Positions 56,059 to 63,478 of a DNA stretch of 64,000 bases are shown one piece after another. The DNA comes from Burkholderiales bacterium (lineage in GTDB: Bacteria > Pseudomonadota > Gammaproteobacteria > Burkholderiales > Burkholderiaceae_E). The notes beneath the pieces are model-generated. The model had not been told where the DNA came from and ran no database searches. It saw only the letters and a program-made list of their open reading frames with translations. Location: the NCBI GenBank assembly GCA_026399875.1, contig JAPLQF010000006.1, positions 135,549 through 199,548 on the forward strand, in the 5' to 3' direction. Both the position numbers and the translations under genes were made by a program. The stretch's first letter is position 1; every line of letters begins with the position of its first letter.

Positions 56059-57015
56059 TCAAAGGTCGGACTTGGCAGGCGCGGCCGGATTGTCCCGCAC
56101 GAGTGCGATCAGTCGTCGCGCAATCTCATCGGGGCGATCCTGCTGCAGGAAATGGCCGGCGCCCCTGATCAGGTGATGGGGTTGCCCGGTTGCACCGGGC
56201 ACACGGCTCTGAAAGAAACGCTCCCCGCCTCGGGTGATCGGGTCGCCAGTACTGAAGAGGGTCAGGAAGGGCTTGTCCCAGGCTTCCAGCAGCGTCCAGG
56301 CGGACTCATTGGCTTCGTGCTCGGGGTCGGCAGGTGTGCCCGGCACCAGTCGCGGCATTGCCCGTGCACCGGCCTTGTGGGCATCGGTGGGAAAAGGCGC
56401 CTCGAAAGCGGCGCGCTCGGTTGCGCTCAGTTTGCGACGCGTGCCGAGGGCCACGATCGCACCCACCGGAAACATCGGACTGAAGCGGGCAAAGGCGCGC
56501 CAGGCCCGAAAAGCTGCCGGCAAGGGTTGGCTGCCGGTAGGCAGGCCACCATTGGCAAGCGCAATCCGGTCGAAGCGATCGGGCTCATTGGCCACCATGC
56601 GAAGGCCAATCAGTGAACCCCAGTCCTGGCAAAAGAGTGTGATGCCACGCAGGTCGATGCCGCGCATCCAGGCGGTCATCCAGTCGACCATGCGGCGATA
56701 GCTGTAATCGGCCATCTTCGCGGGTTTGTCTGATCGGCCGAAGCCGACCAGATCGGGCACCACCACTCGCAGGCCGGCGGCCAGCAGCGGCGGGATCATC
56801 TCGCGGTAGAGATAGGACCACGCGGGCTCGCCATGCATCAGCAGCACCACCGGCGCATCGGCCGGCCCTTCGTCGAGATGAGCGATGCGCATGCCATCGA
56901 CGACGCTGTAATGCGGCGTCCAGGCGAAGTCGGGCACCTGCGCGAAGCAGGCCTCAGGGGTACGCAGCACGCCGGCACGCAGCGATGCATCACGTGCATC
57001 CAAGCCCATGCTCAC
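56059..57015 (-). CDS. Haloalkane dehalogenase (HLD-I type)
   Basis: A 318-residue alpha/beta hydrolase. The catalytic triad lines up with DhlA: nucleophile Asp131 (FCQDWGSLIGL), acid Asp258 (STGDPIT) and base His288 (RGAGHFLQQ), with Trp132 next to the nucleophile as a halide-binding residue and HGEPAW at 61-66 forming the oxyanion side. This predicts hydrolysis of a carbon-halogen bond to alcohol and halide. The Asp rather than Ser nucleophile separates it from esterases, though some epoxide hydrolases also use Asp. The GTG at 57015 overlaps the MBL stop as GTGA; an ATG two codons later is an alternative. Confidence 0.9.
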   Translation of the reverse strand: MSMGLDARDASLRAGVLRTPEACFAQVPDFAWTPHYSVVDGMRIAHLDEGPADAPVVLLMHGEPAWSYLYREMIPPLLAAGLRVVVPDLVGFGRSDKPAKMADYSYRRMVDWMTAWMRGIDLRGITLFCQDWGSLIGLRMVANEPDRFDRIALANGGLPTGSQPLPAAFRAWRAFARFSPMFPVGAIVALGTRRKLSATERAAFEAPFPTDAHKAGARAMPRLVPGTPADPEHEANESAWTLLEAWDKPFLTLFSTGDPITRGGERFFQSRVPGATGQPHHLIRGAGHFLQQDRPDEIARRLIALVRDNPAAPAKSDL

Positions 57016-58097
57016 GGACGGCGTCCGACATCAATTGCAATGCTGCCGGCAGGCAGGTCAAACCAGTCGCCATCGACGCCAATCACGATCGGCCCGCTGA
57101 ACAGTTCCGGAGCCCGCTCCAGGAAGGCCGGTTCGAGAGTTTTCATCGGCAATGGCGGGACGATATGGTTAAGCAGCAGCATCCTGACACCCGACCTGCT
57201 GGCGATCTCGGCAGCCTGTTCCGGCGTGGTGTGGTAGTTGAGGACGTCATGCATGATCTTGGCCAGATTGCCGCGATCGGCCTTGCGAAAGCCATCCTCA
57301 AGCACACGCAGCAGTTTGGGCGACAGGGCTTCGTGGATCAGCAGGTCGGCCCCTTTGGCTTCACGCTCGACGGCGGGGCTAGGCGTGGTGTCGCCGCTGA
57401 TCACGACAACGCGGTCCTTGTACCGGATGCGATAACCGACCGCTGGTTCGACCGGCGCGTGATTCACCCTGAAGGCGACAATTTCGAGATCGGGCGTGGC
57501 AATCAGCACTGCGCGCCCGGTATCAGCGGGCAAGTCGAACATCATCGGTGAGGCCCCAAAGCCAGCCGGCACCATGACCTGTTCGTTGTGGTGCGCAATA
57601 CGATAGCCACGGTCGGGCGCATAAGCCTGCTGAAATCCCTGCACCACCTGATCAAGCCCCTGCGGGCCGTAGATCGGTACCGGCGTGCTGGCGTTGCCGG
57701 TGCCCCAGCGCTGCATGAGCAGTTCACCGAGACCGTCGATGTGGTCAGAGTGATAGTGGGTCAGAAAGATCGCTTCAATCTGACCATTGTTCAGACGCAT
57801 GCGCGTGATGTTTCGCGCCGCACCCGAGCCGGCATCGAAGACAAACATCTGGCGCCCCGCCACAACGACCGTACAAGGGCCGCTTCGGCGATCATCCGGA
57901 AACGGTGAGCCAGCTCCGCACAGGCCGACATACAGACCATCGTTCATCAATGCGATCGGATCGGCATTGGCGGTGACTTGCGTGACCATGCGCGACATGG
58001 CCCATAAGCTCAAAGGACCCCGCTGCCACCACGCGAGGGCCGCGGCAATGACCAGCAGTGCGACCAGCGACAGGACGAGCTTGGAGAATCGGGACAT
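57012..58097 (-). CDS. Membrane-anchored MBL-fold hydrolase
   Basis: A 361-residue metallo-beta-lactamase-fold protein. A hydrophobic N-terminus (LVLSLVALLVIAAALAWW) predicts an inner-membrane anchor with the enzyme in the periplasm. The zinc motif is HYHSDH (FLTHYHSDHIDG), with VFDAGSGAARN and VVISGDTTPS, and a late LNHIVPP. It resembles the soluble MBL at 48179 in this layout but is longer and anchored. It is the first gene of the MBL-dehalogenase-sulfatase run and overlaps the dehalogenase by 4 bp. It might cleave a sulfate or phosphate ester or lactone before dehalogenation. Confidence 0.87.
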   Translation of the reverse strand: MSRFSKLVLSLVALLVIAAALAWWQRGPLSLWAMSRMVTQVTANADPIALMNDGLYVGLCGAGSPFPDDRRSGPCTVVVAGRQMFVFDAGSGAARNITRMRLNNGQIEAIFLTHYHSDHIDGLGELLMQRWGTGNASTPVPIYGPQGLDQVVQGFQQAYAPDRGYRIAHHNEQVMVPAGFGASPMMFDLPADTGRAVLIATPDLEIVAFRVNHAPVEPAVGYRIRYKDRVVVISGDTTPSPAVEREAKGADLLIHEALSPKLLRVLEDGFRKADRGNLAKIMHDVLNYHTTPEQAAEIASRSGVRMLLLNHIVPPLPMKTLEPAFLERAPELFSGPIVIGVDGDWFDLPAGSIAIDVGRRP

Positions 58098-58354
58098 AAG
58101 CGCCTCGGTTTCAGAGTCAACTGCGGGGATTCAAGCCCGAGCGACGGCGCTCAGGAGCACGCAGGCAGATTGTCGCGAGGGGAGTGAGACACCGCACCGC
58201 CCGCACCATCGTCGCGAGTTCTCTCACGACCGAGTGATCGGACTGCAGTTAACATACATTAGTGTATGCGGCAGCGACAGTCAAGACGCTGTGCGAACGC
58301 CCTGCGGCAGTCAGCGGCAGGGCGTCTGTCGTCAGAGACGACTCGGTTCGAAAC
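58098..58354. other. Intergenic region upstream of the dehalogenase operon
   Basis: 257 bp that hold the palindromic promoter (58253-58284) and, towards 58300, a possible hairpin (CCCTGC ... GCAGGG) near the 3' end of the HU-like gene that may serve as its terminator. No gene is visible. Confidence 0.45.
58253..58284 (-). promoter_or_regulatory. Promoter with TetR-like operator for the MBL-dehalogenase-sulfatase operon
   Basis: On the minus strand TTGACT (58284-58279) and TAATGT (58261-58256) form a promoter with a 17-bp spacer. The -10 lies inside a dyad CATACA-TTAG-TGTATG at 58253-58268. A bound repressor would block this promoter, as TetR-family proteins do. It is about 155 bp from the MBL start; no regulator gene is adjacent. 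Confidence 0.6.
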
Positions 58355-58831
58355 TCAGTTTGCGGCTTCCTTGGCCTTCTTCAGCATGCGCACCTTGATC
58401 TTGGTGCTGGCCGGCTTGGCAGCGAAGGTCTGGGGTTCTTTGGTGAAGGGATTGATGCCTTTGCGGGCGGGCTTTGCCGGCACTGACACAACCGTTGCCT
58501 TGAACAGGCCAGGCCAAACGAAATTGCGCGCGCCCTTCTTGTGAAGCGACGCGAAGATCGTGGCTTCCAGGTTGGCCACAACCGCCTTGACCGCCTTGAG
58601 ATCGACTGCAGCATGCTCGGCCAGATGGGCGATCAGCGATTGCTTGCTGAGCGCCTTGGGGATCGGCTTCATGGCAGCGGGCTTGAGGTTCGGGGCTGCG
58701 GCTTTGGCTGCCGGTGCTTTTGCTGCGGCAACAGGCTTCTTGGCGGCGGGCTTTTTCGCTGCAGCGACTTTGGCTGCGGGCTTCTTGGCGGCTGCGGGTT
58801 TGGCAGCAGGCTTCTTGGTTGCGGTGGCCAT
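58355..58831 (-). CDS. HU-family nucleoid protein with long Lys/Ala N-terminal tail
   Basis: A 158-residue protein of two parts. Residues 1 to about 60 are a low-complexity basic tail of KPAA- and KKPAAK-type repeats, like eukaryotic histone H1 tails. The rest is an HU/IHF fold: LSKQSLIAHLAEHA, then NLEATIFASLHKKGARNFVWPGLFKATVVSV, then the DNA-bending arm with RKGINPFTKEPQ and KIKVRMLKKAKEA. Such tailed HU proteins occur in Burkholderiales and related groups and bind and compact DNA. ATG 58831 has an AGGAAA ribosome-binding site. Repeats can lengthen or shorten by slippage. Confidence 0.88.
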   Translation of the reverse strand: MATATKKPAAKPAAAKKPAAKVAAAKKPAAKKPVAAAKAPAAKAAAPNLKPAAMKPIPKALSKQSLIAHLAEHAAVDLKAVKAVVANLEATIFASLHKKGARNFVWPGLFKATVVSVPAKPARKGINPFTKEPQTFAAKPASTKIKVRMLKKAKEAAN

Positions 58832-58966
58832 TATTGGTTTCCTGTGGGTATTTATGGGACTAAGACGGCTTGATTCGTAACGCCGGCGCGAGCGTCGCTG
58901 CGCGCGGTGTGCGATTTTAATCACGAAAACAAGTGGGAGGGTGAGCTTTATCGCTTGAAAATGCGC

Positions 58967-59815
58967 TCAAAACACCGTCTTCGTGGCCATCGCGTCACCC
59001 ATGCGAATGCTTCGACCTGCATCCCACCCCTGCGCAAACGCCATGTCGGCTGCCGGCCAGAGCATGATCACCGTAGAGCCAAGCATGAAACGGCCCATTT
59101 CATCGCCCTGCTTCAGATCAATCGGTGATTGCTCGTAATACCAGCGTCTGATGGTGCCGGGCCGTGGCGGATTGACCGTTCCGTGCCAGACCGTTGCCAT
59201 GCTGCCCACGATGGTTGCGCCAACCAGCACCATTGCCATTGGACCGTGTGCGGTATCGAAACAACACACCACTCGCTCATTGCGGGCAAACAGACCCGGA
59301 ATGGCACGAGCGGTCGCCGGGTTGACCGAATAGAGCGTGCCCGGCACATGGGTCATAGCGATCAGACGGGCATCGCAGGGCATGTGGATGCGGTGATAAT
59401 CGCGCGGACTCAGATACAGCGTGGCAAAGCGCCCGCCCACGAACTGCGCGGCCTGCTGAGAGTCGCCTCCGAGCAATGCATCGACGGTGTAGTGATGACC
59501 CTTGGCCTGAAACAGTCGATCGTGTTCAATCGGGCCACACTGGCTGATCGCACCGTCGACCGGGCAGACCCAGTCCGCCTGAGCAAGCGGCCTGGCCCCT
59601 TCGCGCAGGGCGCGTGTGAAGAAGTCATTGAAGCTCGCATAACGGGCGGGATCAGGATCGGCCGCTTCGGCCATATCGACACCATAGCGCTTCACGAACC
59701 ATCGGATCAGGGCGTGCGTCAGTTGCCCGGCGCGCGCCGACGCGATCAGGCCGGCAAAAACCGTCAGGAGATGCTTGGGCAGCAGATACTGCAGCCACAC
59801 AGATAGAGGCGCCAT
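58967..59815 (-). CDS. psd: Phosphatidylserine decarboxylase
   Basis: A 282-residue proenzyme that makes phosphatidylethanolamine. The self-cleavage site is the LGST motif (GRFMLGSTVIML), where Ser becomes the pyruvoyl group of the alpha chain. Other signatures: ASFNDFFTRALREGARP, CPVDGAISQCG and YHRIHMPCDA. The ATG at 59815 gives the normal length; the upstream open frame has no conserved residues. It is divergent from the btuB-like gene over 388 bp that contain the cobalamin riboswitch on the other strand. The N-terminal helix MAPLSVWLQYLLPKHLLTVFAG may associate with the membrane. Confidence 0.95.
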   Translation of the reverse strand: MAPLSVWLQYLLPKHLLTVFAGLIASARAGQLTHALIRWFVKRYGVDMAEAADPDPARYASFNDFFTRALREGARPLAQADWVCPVDGAISQCGPIEHDRLFQAKGHHYTVDALLGGDSQQAAQFVGGRFATLYLSPRDYHRIHMPCDARLIAMTHVPGTLYSVNPATARAIPGLFARNERVVCCFDTAHGPMAMVLVGATIVGSMATVWHGTVNPPRPGTIRRWYYEQSPIDLKQGDEMGRFMLGSTVIMLWPAADMAFAQGWDAGRSIRMGDAMATKTVF

Positions 59816-60203
59816 AGCGCGCGATTGTGCCCCCTGTAAGGCGCGATCGACAATCTGCAGACCACAAGGCCTGTGCCTTAGCCACATGACCGTGTGATAG
59901 CCTAAGGCTGTTGGTGCCTGATCGACGCATCGTCGTCGCTTGGGGTAAACGGGAAGCAGGAGGGTGCGTCTCTCACCGAGACTCATCCAACCTGCGCTGC
60001 CCCCGCAACGGTAAGCGGACGGAACCTCTCATTGTTCCAGTGCGTGCAAACCGGTCACTGGAGACTTGCTCTCCGGGAAGGCCGCACGTGCCGATCCGCC
60101 AGCCCGGATACCGGCCAACACAGGTGGCGATTCGCGCAAGCGATCGCCTGAGGCTCCATGCAGCGGGGAAGCTGCGGGGGGCGCTGTCCGGAGTCTTTCC
60201 ATC
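59816..60203. other. 388-bp gap holding the cobalamin riboswitch
   Basis: No protein gene. The plus strand holds the riboswitch at 59911-60120; 60121-60203 should carry the expression platform, with GC-rich inverted segments (GCGATTCGCG, GCTGCGGGGGGCGC) but no clean terminator T-run. The left end contains the promoter region of psd. Confidence 0.6.
59911..60120 (+). ncRNA. Cobalamin riboswitch
   Basis: The B12 aptamer landmarks occur in order: GGTGCCTGATCG at the start, GGGAAGCAGG and its pair CCTGC (59956-59960 with 59991-59995), CTGCCCCCGCAACGGTAAGC near 59997-60016, and the closing GCCAGCCCGGATACCGGCC at 60099-60117. It lies about 84 bp upstream of the btuB start and should repress translation or transcription when adenosylcobalamin is plentiful. 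An extra hairpin, GTCTC (59968-59972) with GAGAC (59978-59982), lies between GGTG and ATCC, where typical versions have a short loop. Confidence 0.93.
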
Positions 60204-62105
60204 ATGCGTTTACGCCTGCCTGCGCGTCGCTTCGCGCTGAGTGTGAGCATCGTGCCGATGCTTCACGCCACGGCCGTCATGGCTCAAGCACAACCCATCT
60301 CATCGCAAAACCCTTCGATTCCCGTGTCGCAGACCGACACCAACCGGCTCGATCCGGTCACTGTGACCGCCACCCGCATTCCGTCACGGGTGAGCGAGAC
60401 CATCGCTGAAACCACGGTCATCGATCGCACCGACATCGACCGTGCCACCGGACGAACTTTTTCCGAGCTGCTGTCGCGCCAGCCCGGCATCCAGTTTGCC
60501 AATACCGGCGGGCTCGGACAGTTTTCGTCGGTCTATATTCGCGGCATGCGGGCCCAAAGCACGCTGCTGCTGGTCGATGGCGTGCCGATGGGCGACGTCG
60601 ATTTCAATCTGCCCTCGATGTCGAATATTCCGCTCGACTCGATCGATCGGGTCGAGATCGTGCGCGGACCGCTGTCGTCGCTCTATGGCAGTCAGGCAAT
60701 GGGCGGGGTCGTCCAGGTCTTCACACGGCAGGCCCGCGAGGGCTTTTCACCGAATGCCAGTGCGACCATCGGATCGAACCAGTTCTATCAGCTCAGTGGT
60801 GGCGCCGCATTCGGTCAGGGCCCCTTCAACGGTGCGGTCCAGCTGTCTCGTGTCAGCACCAATGCGTTTTCCGCAACCGCCCCCAACGAGCCCTTCGGCT
60901 TCTACAACCCCGACCGCGACCCGTTCACCCAGAACAGCGGCAACTTGCGACTCGGCTGGCAACTGAATAGCGACTGGCGCGTCGAGGGGTCGGCGATGAG
61001 CTCGCAGGCAACCCGGCATATCGATGACGGCCCCGATATCGATTCGAAACAACGAATCACCAACGCTGTCCAGACCCTGGCACTGAACGGCAAGCTCGCC
61101 GACAACTGGCGTACCCGACTGAGCGTGGGCTGGTCGTCCGACACGCGCGAGGCGCTCGCCACCGCGAACCCCTATGAATACCCCGGCAAGTTCAAGAGCG
61201 ATCAGCGCCAGTACACCTGGGAAAACACCACACTGACACCGCTGGGGATGGCGATGGTGCTGCTCGAACGCACCACGCAAACCCTGACACAGCCGGTCCA
61301 GCTCTACGCTGTGACGCAGCGAAGTATCGACGGGCTGGGCATCGGCCTCACCGGAGAAGCAGAACGACACTCCTGGCAGACTGCGGTGCGTCGGGATGTC
61401 AATTCACAGTTCGGAGGCCAGACCACCGGCAGTCTCGGTTACGGCTATGCCCTGACGCCCCAATGGCGACTCGGCGCGTCCTACGGCACGAGCTTTGTTG
61501 CACCCAGTTTCGCCGACCTCTACTACCCCGGCTACAGCAATCCGAACCTCACCCCCGAGCAGGGCAGGAGCGCCGAGCTAAGCCTGCGTTGGGCGAGCGG
61601 TGGACAGAGCCTGAGAACGGCCTGGGTCGATACCCGGATCCAGAATGCGATCGTGCTGGATGCCGACTTTCTACCGGTCAACGTCGGCGCCGCAAAGATC
61701 GATGGCCTGGTCATCGCATGGCAAGGAAACTGGCCGACGGTATTGGCCAGCGCATCCTACGAAAACCTGAACCCGCGAAACACCACCAGCGGTGATCCGA
61801 ATGACGGCAACCAGTTGCCCGGTCGTGCGCGCCAGGTCTTGCGCGGCAGCCTTGACTGGATGGTGAATGTCTTCAGCATCGGCGGCACGGTCTCTGCCTG
61901 GTCGTCGCGCTTCAGCGATCTGGCGAACACCTATCAAGTCGGCGGATTCACCACGATCGACCTGCGCGCCGACTACCCGATCAACAAGTCGTGGACGGTC
62001 GGTGTCAGGCTCAACAACCTGACCGAAAAGCGCTATCAGACGGTGTATGGCTATTACCAGCCAGGACGTGAGGGCTATCTGACCTTGCGCTGGCAGCCAC
62101 GCTGA
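60204..62105 (+). CDS. btuB: BtuB-like TonB-dependent cobalamin receptor
   Basis: A 633-residue outer-membrane receptor. It has a signal peptide (LPARRFALSVSIVPMLHATAVMAQA), a TonB box region (LDPVTVTATRIP), the plug domain (FSELLSRQPGIQF, VYIRGMRAQSTLLLVDGVPMGDV, VEIVRGPLSSLYGSQAMGGVV) and a 22-strand barrel ending with the aromatic-rich YLTLRWQPR. The riboswitch upstream makes vitamin B12 or a related corrinoid the probable ligand. The ATG at 60204 has GGAG upstream and starts the signal peptide. No btuCDF or tonB gene is in the window. Confidence 0.93.
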   Translation: MRLRLPARRFALSVSIVPMLHATAVMAQAQPISSQNPSIPVSQTDTNRLDPVTVTATRIPSRVSETIAETTVIDRTDIDRATGRTFSELLSRQPGIQFANTGGLGQFSSVYIRGMRAQSTLLLVDGVPMGDVDFNLPSMSNIPLDSIDRVEIVRGPLSSLYGSQAMGGVVQVFTRQAREGFSPNASATIGSNQFYQLSGGAAFGQGPFNGAVQLSRVSTNAFSATAPNEPFGFYNPDRDPFTQNSGNLRLGWQLNSDWRVEGSAMSSQATRHIDDGPDIDSKQRITNAVQTLALNGKLADNWRTRLSVGWSSDTREALATANPYEYPGKFKSDQRQYTWENTTLTPLGMAMVLLERTTQTLTQPVQLYAVTQRSIDGLGIGLTGEAERHSWQTAVRRDVNSQFGGQTTGSLGYGYALTPQWRLGASYGTSFVAPSFADLYYPGYSNPNLTPEQGRSAELSLRWASGGQSLRTAWVDTRIQNAIVLDADFLPVNVGAAKIDGLVIAWQGNWPTVLASASYENLNPRNTTSGDPNDGNQLPGRARQVLRGSLDWMVNVFSIGGTVSAWSSRFSDLANTYQVGGFTTIDLRADYPINKSWTVGVRLNNLTEKRYQTVYGYYQPGREGYLTLRWQPR

Positions 62106-62142
62106 TCAGGCGATTGGCTGGTTTTGACCGCCCGAGTCCGGA

Positions 62143-62652
62143 TCAGAATTCAAACCTGATCTGGACTCGAAAACCGTCGACCCGGTCTCGGTACATCAGC
62201 GGCGTGACCGAGAACCACTTCGATGTCATCGAACCGGCCGCTGCGCCCAGAATATTCCAGGCCATATCCTTGACCGACGCTGTCGCCCCGGGACGACCGA
62301 TGTCATAGATCTCCTTGACCAATCCCGGCAACGAACCGATCAGCGTCCCATAGAGAATCTGATCGGTGGTATCGGCGGACTTGCCGGCCAATGTCGCCCC
62401 GAACATACCCAGCTGCGCTGAGACGCCGAAGTGATTGGCCTTGTCCATACCGACCCAGGAGTCCTGGCGGATGTCGGCCATCGCGGGCGAACAGATCCCG
62501 AGCGCGATGACAAAAGGCAGCAAAAGCGTGCAGGTCAGCTGGCGGGAAGCCCGTCGAAAATCGGGACCAAGATTCGCGCCCGACAAACGGAAATGATCGA
62601 CCGTCTGTCTGAGAAAACTTGTTAGGTCTGAAAAAATTTCGTGCTTTTTCAT
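62143..62652 (-). CDS. DUF2279-like exported protein
   Basis: A 169-residue protein with one hydrophobic signal-like segment (TLLLPFVIALGICSPAMA, ending about residue 59) that is unusually far from the start, behind 40 basic/polar residues. The mature part has the DUF2279 signature (GMDKANHFGVSAQLGM) and a second block (GSLPGLVKEIYDIG, then DMAWNILGAAAGS), as in YfiM-type periplasmic proteins of unknown function. The ATG at 62652 has GAGG upstream, but an internal start would give a shorter signal; no strong internal ribosome-binding site is evident. It is convergent with btuB, and a CRP-type site lies upstream. Confidence 0.7.
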   Translation of the reverse strand: MKKHEIFSDLTSFLRQTVDHFRLSGANLGPDFRRASRQLTCTLLLPFVIALGICSPAMADIRQDSWVGMDKANHFGVSAQLGMFGATLAGKSADTTDQILYGTLIGSLPGLVKEIYDIGRPGATASVKDMAWNILGAAAGSMTSKWFSVTPLMYRDRVDGFRVQIRFEF

Positions 62653-62666
62653 TGCGTTCCTCGCTT

Positions 62667-62715
62667 GAACGCAACTTTAGCCTCGAGATTCCGAAAAGCT
62701 GTGACGAAGGTCACA
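62667..62715 (-). promoter_or_regulatory. CRP-like class II promoter upstream of DUF2279 gene
   Basis: TGTGA-N6-TCACA at 62700-62715 is a full match to the CRP consensus, flanked by further symmetry (arms CTGTGAC and GTCACAG). On the minus strand TAAAGT at 62679-62674 fits a -10. With a start near 62667 the site would be centred around -40.5, close to the class II position (-41.5). The gene is therefore a candidate for carbon- or energy-state control. Confidence 0.6.
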
Positions 62716-62819
62716 GACCACTCAAATCCGTAAATCGACCGTTCGTCGGTCGACAGGATTTTCGCTAATCAACTGTCGTCTGTCAGCGACCCCTTGTATT
62801 CCTTAGGTCGGCAGCACCC

Positions 62820-62844
62820 CAGCCTGAGGCCAGGCCTCAGGCTG
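62820..62844. terminator. Strong hairpin downstream of hsp20
   Basis: A perfect 11-bp stem, CAGCCTGAGGC (62820-62830) with GCCTCAGGCTG (62834-62844), around a 3-base loop. It lies 47 bp after the hsp20 stop on the minus strand. No T-tract follows, so it may stabilise the mRNA end or work as a weak or Rho-aided terminator. Confidence 0.65.
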
Positions 62845-62891
62845 CGGCTGAACAGGGTTGTCGCTGCGCGCGCCGCAGCGACGCACGCGCT

Positions 62892-63332
62892 TTACTGAAC
62901 CGTCACGCGCTTGGGACCGACGCCAGCCTTGCGCGGCAGGGTCAGTTCGAGAACACCATTTTCGAAGGTCGCGACAGCGGCAGCATCGTCGACTTCATCG
63001 GCCAGCACCACACTGCGTGCCAGCGCCCCGACATACCGTTCACTGCGCAATACCCGCTCGCTGCCACCGGCAGCCTCATCGCGCTTGATGTCGGCGCGAA
63101 TCGTCACGCGCTTGGCTTCGATATCGATGCTGATCGCGTCTTTGGCAACGCCGGGCATATCGGCACGAAGCAGGTAACCGCTTTCCTGCTCGATGACATC
63201 GATGCGAGGTGCCGCGGCTCGCGCAGGCGCTGTCGTTGCGGTCTCACGGGAAAGCGCAGCATCAGACAGGAAACTGCGAAACAGCGAAGGGAAAACGTCG
63301 GTCAAGGGATCGTAAAGAGAAACACGGGTCAT
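62892..63332 (-). CDS. Small heat shock protein Hsp20
   Basis: A 146-residue alpha-crystallin family chaperone. The N-terminal region (DPLTDVFPSLFRSFLSD) is followed by the crystallin domain: PRIDVIEQESGYLLRADMPGVAKDAISIDIE, then RSERYVGALARSVVLADEVDD, and the strand NGVLELTLPRKAG with the C-terminal KRVTVQ (the domain lies in about residues 43-146). It holds unfolding proteins without ATP until refolding by DnaK/ClpB. The ATG at 63332 has an AGGAG ribosome-binding site. A sigma32-like promoter is placed upstream. Confidence 0.92.
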   Translation of the reverse strand: MTRVSLYDPLTDVFPSLFRSFLSDAALSRETATTAPARAAAPRIDVIEQESGYLLRADMPGVAKDAISIDIEAKRVTIRADIKRDEAAGGSERVLRSERYVGALARSVVLADEVDDAAAVATFENGVLELTLPRKAGVGPKRVTVQ

Positions 63333-63384
63333 GGCGATGCTCCTGAATGAGTGGGGCAGCAGATGTGCTGCCCGTCTCACCGAG

Positions 63385-63411
63385 TTAGGCGCCACGACCC
63401 TGAATTTCAAG
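63385..63411 (-). promoter_or_regulatory. Sigma32-like heat-shock promoter of hsp20
   Basis: On the minus strand CTTGAAA (63411-63405) matches the sigma32 -35 exactly, and CGCCTAA (63391-63385) fits the -10 (CCCCATnT) in part, with 13 bp between them. The transcript would start near 63376 and have a 5' leader of about 45 bases before the ATG at 63332. A heat-shock role agrees with the gene product. Confidence 0.5.
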
Positions 63412-63478
63412 CGCCCTGCGTGAATATTGCACGCATGGGCCAACAGCAGCGGGCGCGCCGGTCACAGTGCAGGCACCC

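Noticed and set aside
58640-58831. Repetitive Lys/Ala-coding stretch as a possible CRISPR or tandem-repeat array
   Set aside because: The repeats are short, codon-phased and unequal, and belong to the HU protein tail.
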